The translations under genes and the position numbers were made by a program. Below are positions 1-4,551 of a stretch of DNA of 6,558 nucleotides, piece by piece (position 1 is the stretch's first letter; every line of letters begins with the position of its first letter). The notes under the pieces were generated by a model that saw only the letters and a program-made list of their open reading frames with translations, had not been told where the DNA came from and ran no database searches. Source of the stretch: Roseburia sp. (GTDB lineage Bacteria > Bacillota > Clostridia > Lachnospirales > Lachnospiraceae); contig JAGAIK010000127.1 of NCBI GenBank assembly GCA_017626625.1, positions 1-6,558 on the forward strand, read 5' to 3'.

Positions 1-118
1 CGTGGGAATCTATGCGGGAAATAATACACTGCTTCACGCCAGTTCCCCAAGCACCGGGATTAAATATACCTCGCCCATTACCTATCGTGAGATTCTGGCA
101 ATCCGCAGAATTTTTTAA
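1..118 (+). CDS. NlpC/P60 family peptidase, C-terminal end (partial)
   Basis: Only the last 38 codons are present (codons from base 2, TAA at 116-118). They begin VGIYAGNNTLLHAS and end REILAIRRIF. This matches the end of the NlpC/P60 fold, where HVGIY-G-N carries the catalytic histidine and the following H-A carries the third polar residue of the Cys-His-His triad. The leading base C fits the third base of a His codon (CAC) just before VGIY. That His would lie 12 residues before the visible His, the spacing I recall for E. coli Spr (His119/His131). Family members are exported enzymes that cleave peptide bonds in peptidoglycan stems. The catalytic Cys, signal peptide and any SH3 or binding domains lie outside the window, so export and substrate cannot be judged. 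No hairpin with a T-run directly follows the stop. Confidence 0.8.
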   Translation, partial: VGIYAGNNTLLHASSPSTGIKYTSPITYREILAIRRIF

Positions 119-491
119 AGATTGTGAGTGCGCGGGATAATTGGGACACCGTTGTATGAGAATACAATGCAGCTTGCAATTCTAAAAAAGAATGGAATGG
201 ACGATTTCAGGTCTGAAACTTTACAGTTGGGGAACAGGCAGTTTGGTATGCCTGTTCCCCAACTGTGCGTGGAGGGTTCGGTGCTAAGGTTTCCGCCGGG
301 GAAAAAATTGTGGAAAAATACAAGGGGAACAGAGAATACAGGGGAATTTGAGAGAAAATGCACAAGAATAAATATGCAAATGTGAACAAAGTGTGAAAAT
401 ACATGGATACAAGATAATAAAATAATGAAAAAAATTTTCAGAAATTAGCAAAATGCCAGTAAAAAATCCTTAGCGGAAAACTTACATAAAA
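119..491. other. Intergenic region without a convincing gene
   Basis: About 370 bases between the peptidase stop and the next promoter. The one longer plus-strand frame (GTG at 128, stop at 385) has no ribosome binding site, is partly encoded by the perfect hairpin at 223-266 and resembles no family I know. The stretch holds a small hairpin (TTGTAT-GAGA-ATACAA, 152-167), the large hairpin listed separately, and then a strongly purine-rich plus strand from about 295 to 490. That purine-rich part has repeated GGGGAA blocks at 298, 324 and 341, and two TGTGAA copies near 381 and 393. No tRNA, riboswitch or known RNA fold was recognised. Confidence 0.6.
223..266. repeat. Perfect 18-bp inverted repeat (hairpin)
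   Basis: The left arm ACAGTTGGGGAACAGGCA (223-240) and right arm TGCCTGTTCCCCAACTGT (249-266) are exact reverse complements around an 8-base loop, GTTTGGTA. It would form a very stable RNA or DNA hairpin. Neither strand has a T-run after the stem (GCGTGGAG on plus, AAAGTTTC on minus), so it is not a standard intrinsic terminator. It lies about 105 bases behind the peptidase stop and could end or protect that mRNA, or be a copy of a dispersed palindromic repeat. Confidence 0.85.
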
Positions 492-520
492 TTGACAAAA
501 AAGGAAAATTATGCAATAAT
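492..520 (+). promoter_or_regulatory. Sigma-A-type promoter of the HPr-like gene
   Basis: A perfect -35 box TTGACA (492-497) is followed by a 17-base spacer and AATAAT (515-520, five of six consensus bases). TG at 512-513 makes it an extended -10. Transcription would start near base 527, giving a leader of about 50 bases before the ATG at 579. The upstream DNA is A-rich, as expected of an UP element. No operator or riboswitch was recognised. Confidence 0.75.
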
Positions 521-564
521 CGCAAACTGATAACAGAAAAACATTTGTTTCAGTGTTAAGTAAG

Positions 565-570
565 AAAGGG
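565..570 (+). promoter_or_regulatory. Ribosome binding site deciding the HPr-like start
   Basis: AAAGGG lies 8 bases before the ATG at 579. The alternative in-frame GTG at 570 would overlap this site and have no site of its own, so the ATG is preferred. Confidence 0.65.
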
Positions 571-578
571 TGAGAAGT

Positions 579-806
579 ATGGTAGAAAGAAAAATCCAGT
601 TAGCTGATACAGAAGAGGTGAGAGATTTTGTCACATCTGCAGGCAAGTGTGATTTTGACATCGACGTATTCTACAGCCGTGCAGTGATTGACGCAAAATC
701 TTTACTGGGAATGTTGTATTTAGGTGTAGCGAAAGAGCTGACAATTAAATATAGCGGAAAAGACGCAGGCTTTGAACAGACAGTACGCAAATACGCAGTT
801 GCCTGA
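579..806 (+). CDS. HPr-like protein lacking the phosphocarrier histidine
   Basis: A 75-residue protein, slightly shorter than typical HPr (85-88). From about residue 14 it aligns with HPr by eye: VRDFVTSAGKCDFDIDVFY corresponds to the first helix and next strand, DAKSLLGMLYLGVAKELTI (38-56) to the regulatory-serine helix and following strand, and the C-terminal helix follows. Ser41 sits where B. subtilis HPr has Ser46, the target of HPr kinase/phosphorylase (NLKSIMGVMSLG). The active-site loop GxHARPA is missing: residues 9-13 read ADTEE, with no His in the protein. It therefore should not carry phosphate from EI to EII enzymes. A Crh-like role (Crh has Gln for His15 but keeps Ser46) in carbon catabolite control, or binding to another partner, is inferred. 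It is a single-gene unit with its own promoter and terminator. Cytoplasmic; no signal peptide or membrane segment. Confidence 0.8.
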   Translation: MVERKIQLADTEEVRDFVTSAGKCDFDIDVFYSRAVIDAKSLLGMLYLGVAKELTIKYSGKDAGFEQTVRKYAVA

Positions 807-877
807 CTTGCAGTGAGACAGGGCGCTGGTGTACTGATACGCTATGCGAGTATATACAAATGGAGATAACAGGGGAT

Positions 878-932
878 AAAGGCAGCCTTTGTACCAAATC
901 AGCAGTGACGGTACAGGGGCTGCTTTTCCTTT
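878..932 (+). terminator. Intrinsic terminator behind the HPr-like gene
   Basis: GCAGCCTTTGTACC (882-895) pairs with GGTACAGGGGCTGC (910-923) over 14 pairs, two of them G-U, around a 14-base loop. TTTTCCTTT follows (924-932), and AAA at 878-880 can pair with the first Ts. It lies 72 bases after the stop of the HPr-like gene and before the helicase promoter. This also argues against extending the helicase upstream to the ATG at 860, which would translate the terminator. Confidence 0.75.
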
Positions 933-958
933 ACGAAAAAACCGGGATGGGATATAAT
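930..958 (+). promoter_or_regulatory. Promoter of the nuclease-helicase gene
   Basis: A perfect -10 box TATAAT (953-958) is preceded by a 17-base spacer and TTTACG (930-935, four of six consensus bases). The -35 box overlaps the T-run of the preceding terminator. The predicted transcription start (about 964-966) coincides with the ATG at 965, so the mRNA may be nearly leaderless. No LexA-type SOS box was seen. Confidence 0.55.
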
Positions 959-964
959 CGTCTT

Positions 965-3445
965 ATGGGAAAAAAGATTGAAAAGAACGAAAAAGGGGTT
1001 ATCAAAATATCCGTCCGGGATTTGGTGGAATTTATTCTGCGGGAGGGGGACATTGACAACCGCAGGGACCGGGCGGCTTCTCCGGAGGCAATGCAGCAGG
1101 GCAGCCGGATTCACAGGAAAATACAAAAGAATATGGGGAGCAATTATCATGCGGAGGTGCCGCTTAAAATCGTGCTGGAGGAGGAAGAGTATTCCCTGGT
1201 GGTAGAGGGCAGGGCGGACGGCATTCTGATTGAGAGCAGTGAGCGGGAAATTGATTTCTCCGATAATTTCAATCATATAGAAGCGGAAGAGGGGATGAAG
1301 GTCACCATTGATGAAATTAAGGGGATTTACAGGAAACTGGAGCTGCTGGAGGAGCCCATCGGCGTCCACCGGGCGCAGGCGATGTGTTATGCCTATATTT
1401 ATGCCGCCCAGCACGGCTTAGAGCAGATTGACGTACAGATGACCTACTGCAATCTGGACACGTTAGAGCTTTCTACGCAGCTGTTTTTGGCTAATCTGAA
1501 GCGGTTTCGGGAGACATTTACTTTTTCGGAGCTGGAAACATGGTTTGAAAAACTGATTTTAGAATATAAAAAATGGGCGGATTTTCAGTTTTCCTGGAGA
1601 AAGCTGCGGCAGGCATCCATCAAAAAAATAGAATTTCCCTATGAATACCGGAAGGGACAGAAGGAGCTGGCTGCCGGGGTTTACCGCACCATCAGCCGGA
1701 AGAAAAATCTCTTTATCCAGGCGCCCACCGGAGTGGGGAAAACCATTTCCACTGTATTTCCGGCAGTGAAGGCGGTGGGGGAGGAGCTGGGGGATAAAAT
1801 CTTTTACCTGACGGCAAAGACCATCACGGGAACGGTGGCGCGGGAAACCTTTGAATTGCTGCGGAAACAGGGCTATCAGGCAAAGGTGGTGTCCATTACT
1901 GCCAAGGAAAAGTTCTGTAAATGTGAGGAAATGGACTGCAATCCGGTGCACTGTCCCTATGCAAAGGGGCATTATGACAGAGTGAATGATGCGGTGTTTA
2001 ACCTTTTGCAGAAGGAGGATGTATTTTCCAGGGAGGTGCTGCTAGAGCAGGCGGAGGAATACATGGTCTGCCCCTTTGAACTTTGCTTAGACGTGGCGAC
2101 CTGGGCGGACAATATTATCTGCGATTATAATTATGTTTTTGATCCCAATGTTTATCTGAAACGCTTTTTTGCGGAGGGGACGAAGGGAGATTATATTTTT
2201 CTGGTGGACGAGGCGCATAATCTGGTGGAGCGGAGCCGGGAGATGTACAGCGCCGCATTATATAAAGAAGATTTCCTGGAAATAAAGAGACTGTTAAAGA
2301 ACCGCATGACAAAGAAAATGGAGCAGGGGCTTACGAAATGCAATAAGATTCTCTTGGAATACAAGCGGGAATGTGAGAAGTATGTAATTTATGAAAACGT
2401 GGGAAATCTGCTGTTTGCCCTGATGGAACTTGCTTCGGAGATGGACGAATTTCTGCAGAAAACCGTGGAATTTCCGGAGCGGAAAACGGTGACGGAGTTT
2501 TATTTTAACCTGCGGAATTTTATCAATATTTATGAACTGATAGACGAGCACTATGTGATTTATTCGGAGCATGAAGCGGACGGGAGGTTTAAGCTGAAAC
2601 TCTACTGCGTGGACCCCTCTAAAAATCTTCAGGAGCGGATTGATAAGGGGAATGCTACCATTTTCTTTTCCGCTACGCTGCTGCCTGTCAACTATTATAA
2701 AAATCTGTTGTCCACGAAGAAGGACAACTATGCCGTCTACGCAGAGACTGCTTTTTCTGAGGAACAGAGGCTTTTGCTTCTCGGCAGTGACGTTAGCAGC
2801 AAATATACCAGAAGGGGTCCGGCAGAGTATGCAAAAATCGCTTCTTATATTAAAAAGACTGCGGAGGCAAAGCAGGGAAATTATATGGCGTTTTTTCCCT
2901 CTTATAAAATGATGGAGGAGGTTTACCGGGAATTTCTGGCTCTTTCGGAAATAGAAAGCATCTGCCAGCAGCCCGGCATGAAGGAGGAGGAGCGGGAGGC
3001 ATTTTTAGAGGAATTTTCGGAAGAACGCTCCCGTGAGAGAGAGGGTTCTTTTGTGGCGTTCTGCGTTATGGGAGGAATTTTCGGTGAGGGGATTGATTTG
3101 AAAAACGAGCAGTTAATCGGCGCCATCATCGTGGGAACCGGTCTGCCCCAAATCAGCAACGAGCGGGAAATACTGATGAATTATTACGAAAAGCGTTCCG
3201 GGGAGGGCTTTGACTATGCCTACCGATATCCCGGCATGAACAAAGTCTTGCAGGCAGCAGGGCGTGTGATACGGACGGTGGATGACGTTGGTGTCATTGA
3301 ACTGTTAGACGAGCGGTTTTTACAGAGCGACTACCGCAGCCTTTTCCCCAGAGAGTGGGAGAAACGCTCTGTCTGCCGGATTGATACGGTGGAGGGAATG
3401 TTGGCGGAGTTCTGGGAAGCAGCCTGTCCTCCCGGACAGGCTTAA
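965..3445 (+). CDS. PD-(D/E)XK nuclease fused to XPD/DinG-type Fe-S helicase
   Basis: An 826-residue protein from ATG 965. Residues 40-200 show RecB/Cas4-type nuclease motifs: GSRIH (H50), AEVPL (E64), VEGRAD (D85), DEIKG (E117, K119) and QAMCY (Q138, Y142), so the metal site looks intact. From about 225 comes a superfamily 2 XPD/DinG helicase: Walker A QAPTGVGKT (252-260), a cysteine-rich segment (C318, C320, C325, C330, then C369, C374), DEAH (415-418), SATLLP (569-574), GEGID (707-711) and QAAGRVIR (763-770). The cysteines should hold a 4Fe-4S cluster, as in XPD and DinG, which unwind DNA 5' to 3'. A role in DNA repair or processing of branched DNA is inferred. Upstream in-frame ATGs at 860 and 947 are rejected or less likely because the first 35 residues would be encoded by the terminator and promoter, while conserved-looking sequence starts at about VIKISVRDLVEFIL. 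ATG 965 itself has only a weak, distant GGGATGGGA. It differs from Firmicute DinG, which carries a DnaQ-like exonuclease domain. Confidence 0.9.
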   Translation: MGKKIEKNEKGVIKISVRDLVEFILREGDIDNRRDRAASPEAMQQGSRIHRKIQKNMGSNYHAEVPLKIVLEEEEYSLVVEGRADGILIESSEREIDFSDNFNHIEAEEGMKVTIDEIKGIYRKLELLEEPIGVHRAQAMCYAYIYAAQHGLEQIDVQMTYCNLDTLELSTQLFLANLKRFRETFTFSELETWFEKLILEYKKWADFQFSWRKLRQASIKKIEFPYEYRKGQKELAAGVYRTISRKKNLFIQAPTGVGKTISTVFPAVKAVGEELGDKIFYLTAKTITGTVARETFELLRKQGYQAKVVSITAKEKFCKCEEMDCNPVHCPYAKGHYDRVNDAVFNLLQKEDVFSREVLLEQAEEYMVCPFELCLDVATWADNIICDYNYVFDPNVYLKRFFAEGTKGDYIFLVDEAHNLVERSREMYSAALYKEDFLEIKRLLKNRMTKKMEQGLTKCNKILLEYKRECEKYVIYENVGNLLFALMELASEMDEFLQKTVEFPERKTVTEFYFNLRNFINIYELIDEHYVIYSEHEADGRFKLKLYCVDPSKNLQERIDKGNATIFFSATLLPVNYYKNLLSTKKDNYAVYAETAFSEEQRLLLLGSDVSSKYTRRGPAEYAKIASYIKKTAEAKQGNYMAFFPSYKMMEEVYREFLALSEIESICQQPGMKEEEREAFLEEFSEERSREREGSFVAFCVMGGIFGEGIDLKNEQLIGAIIVGTGLPQISNEREILMNYYEKRSGEGFDYAYRYPGMNKVLQAAGRVIRTVDDVGVIELLDERFLQSDYRSLFPREWEKRSVCRIDTVEGMLAEFWEAACPPGQA
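3421..3442. other. Hairpin spanning the 3' end of the helicase gene
   Basis: AGCCTGTCC (3421-3429) and GGACAGGCT (3434-3442) form a perfect 9-bp, GC-rich stem with a TCCC loop that runs up to the first base before the TAA stop. It lies between two convergent genes, 31 bases past the LysR stop on the minus strand. Neither strand has a clear T-run, so it is at most a weak bidirectional terminator or mRNA 3'-end structure. Confidence 0.5.
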
Positions 3446-3473
3446 GGGTTCTGTTGTGCAGGCGAAAACCAGG

Positions 3474-4364
3474 TTACAACGTCACGGTGGGCAGCAGATT
3501 CAAAAATTCCTCCGTGGACTGGGCGACGGGAAGGGTGGGGTTGATGGCAGCCACCATCTGCCTCTGAGGCAGCTTTTCCCTTGTTTTTACAATATATAAA
3601 TCTTTCTCCTCCCCGCTCAGGCAGTAATCCGGGATAAAGGCAATCCCAAGCCCGATGCGTGCCAAGTCAATCAGCAAATCGTTGGAGCTTAATTCAATCT
3701 GGGGCATCAGCTCTAACTGGTGCTGTAAAAACATATTGTGGAGAAATTCACTGGTGGTGCTTTTCCGGTCTAACATCAGAATGGGGTACTGTCTTAAATC
3801 CTCAAAGGAAATCTCCTGCTGTTCGAGAGGAAAGAAAGCAGGGTTTGCGATGAAAACGTCGGTAAAATTGCAGACGGTTTTCTGGATATAGGAGTGGTTT
3901 AAATTGGAGTTTGGAAAATTCGTCACCACCAAATCCACCTTGCCCTGGTCGAGAAGCTCCACACAGCTTAAGGAAGTGGCATTGGTGACCTTGATGGGGA
4001 CATTGGGGAATTTTTTATGAAACTGCTTTAAATAAGGCACTAAAAAATAGCGGCAGATGGTGTCGCTGGCTCCAATGTGGAGCTGTCCAAGACCGAGACT
4101 GCCAGAGTCGAGAAGCTGGCTTTCTCCCCGCTGTATCAGGTTCATGGCGGGCTCAATATGCTTTAACAGCACCTTTCCCGCAGGGGTAAGCTGTACCTTT
4201 TTGGTGCTGCGGATAAAAAGGGGCTGCTCTAATTTTTTTTCTAAAGTCTTGATGGACTGGCTCACCGCAGACTGGGAGATAAAGAGCTGCTTGCTTGCCT
4301 CGGAAAAACTGAGGGAAGAAGCGACATAATAAAAGACCTTATAAAGTTCGTAATTGATATCCAT
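3474..4364 (-). CDS. LysR-family transcriptional regulator
   Basis: A 296-residue protein, typical LysR length. Residues 1-61 form the winged helix-turn-helix: FYYVASSLSFSEASKQL, then ISQSAVSQSIKTLEKKL (recognition helix about 30-45), then LFIRSTKKVQLTPAG. A linker helix follows (about 62-85). The effector-binding domain covers about 91-290, starting GQLHIGASDTICRYFLVPYL and containing GKVDLVVTNFP and the late IGLGIAFIPDY motif common to LysR proteins. It should bind DNA as a tetramer and respond to a small molecule that cannot be named from the sequence. ATG 4364 is chosen over GTG 4376 because GGAGG sits 5 bases ahead of it and the GTG would overlap that site. It is convergent with the helicase gene and divergent from purL across 187 bases, the classical LysR layout for control of the divergent neighbour and itself; purL as the target is inferred. 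Confidence 0.9.
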   Translation of the reverse strand: MDINYELYKVFYYVASSLSFSEASKQLFISQSAVSQSIKTLEKKLEQPLFIRSTKKVQLTPAGKVLLKHIEPAMNLIQRGESQLLDSGSLGLGQLHIGASDTICRYFLVPYLKQFHKKFPNVPIKVTNATSLSCVELLDQGKVDLVVTNFPNSNLNHSYIQKTVCNFTDVFIANPAFFPLEQQEISFEDLRQYPILMLDRKSTTSEFLHNMFLQHQLELMPQIELSSNDLLIDLARIGLGIAFIPDYCLSGEEKDLYIVKTREKLPQRQMVAAINPTLPVAQSTEEFLNLLPTVTL

Positions 4365-4369
4365 GGCGT

Positions 4370-4374
4370 CCTCC
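4370..4374 (-). promoter_or_regulatory. Ribosome binding site of the LysR gene
   Basis: Minus-strand GGAGG, 5 bases before the ATG at 4364. It supports this start over the upstream GTG at 4376, which overlaps it. Confidence 0.75.
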
Positions 4375-4375
4375 A

Positions 4376-4421
4376 CACATCAAAGATGTGTTTATGTCTT
4401 TGATATGCTTATATCTTTGAT
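4376..4421. promoter_or_regulatory. ATCAAAG/CTTTGAT operator-like array
   Basis: Three copies of one heptamer occur in 43 bases: ATCAAAG at 4379-4385, CTTTGAT at 4398-4404 and CTTTGAT at 4415-4421. The first two form a perfect inverted repeat with a 12-base spacer. Counting flanking bases it is CACATCAAAG / CTTTGATATG, with 9 of 10 positions paired. A nested palindrome ACACATC-AAA-GATGTGT (4375-4391) and GATAT-GCTT-ATATC (4402-4415) overlap it. LysR proteins bind interrupted dyads of about this size (T-N11-A type). The array lies in the predicted leader of the LysR gene and about 90-130 bases upstream of the predicted purL start, so autoregulation and joint control are plausible but unproven. 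Confidence 0.5.
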
Positions 4422-4428
4422 GTTCTCT

Positions 4429-4457
4429 ATTATATATTAATTCTTATAATAAATCAA
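4429..4457 (-). promoter_or_regulatory. Promoter of the LysR gene
   Basis: On the minus strand, TTGATT (4452-4457; four of six -35 bases) is followed by a 17-base spacer and a perfect TATAAT (4429-4434). Transcription would start near 4422, giving a leader of about 58 bases that contains the whole ATCAAAG/CTTTGAT array. The AT-rich context makes chance matches likelier. Confidence 0.55.
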
Positions 4458-4473
4458 ATTAAATATATTAATT
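4432..4473. repeat. 11-bp direct repeat in the divergent control region
   Basis: ATATATTAATT occurs at 4432-4442 and again at 4463-4473, offset by 31 bases, close to three helical turns. One copy touches the LysR -10 box and the other touches the purL -35 region. In DNA this AT-rich it may be chance, or a site for a regulator or a bendable AT tract. Confidence 0.4.
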
Positions 4474-4501
4474 ATACTTATCCATTCCCCTGTGCTATAC
4501 T
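4473..4501 (+). promoter_or_regulatory. Promoter of purL
   Basis: TATACT (4496-4501), with TG at 4493-4494, gives a good extended -10. The -35 position (TATACT, 4473-4478) matches the consensus poorly, as in promoters that need an activator. Transcription would start near 4508, leaving a leader of about 44 bases. An inverted pair TGTGCT (4491-4496) / AGCACA (4522-4527) surrounds the start. No purine riboswitch or B. subtilis-type PurR box was recognised. Confidence 0.55.
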
Positions 4502-4551
4502 CATAACTAGATACAGAAACCAGCACAAAACAGAAAGGGAAGGAGCAGTAC

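Noticed and set aside
128..385. 85-codon plus-strand frame after the peptidase gene
   Set aside because: GTG start with no ribosome binding site, residues partly encoded by the perfect hairpin, no recognisable family; the minus-strand frames in the same place are likewise forced by the palindrome.
570..578. GTG start of the HPr-like gene
   Set aside because: It overlaps the AAAGGG ribosome binding site for the ATG at 579.
860..964. 35-residue N-terminal extension of the nuclease-helicase
   Set aside because: It would be encoded by a terminator hairpin and a promoter, has no ribosome binding site, and precedes the part that looks conserved.
920..964. LexA (SOS) box upstream of the DinG-like gene
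   Set aside because: No GAAC-N4-GTTC-type palindrome is present; CGAAAAAACCGG is only a superficial resemblance.
899..3159. Several antisense and out-of-frame ORFs inside the helicase gene
   Set aside because: They are shadows of a clearly real coding frame; none has family-like motifs or its own control signals.
965..3445. Type IV CRISPR-associated DinG (CasDinG)
   Set aside because: No CRISPR repeats or other cas genes are nearby, and the N-terminal nuclease domain and housekeeping context do not fit.
4365..4376. GTG start of the LysR gene four codons upstream
   Set aside because: It overlaps the GGAGG that serves the ATG at 4364, and LysR proteins typically start only a few residues before the first helix.
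4502..4551. Purine riboswitch or PurR box in the purL leader
   Set aside because: The leader is too short for a guanine-type aptamer and no such sequence pattern was seen.
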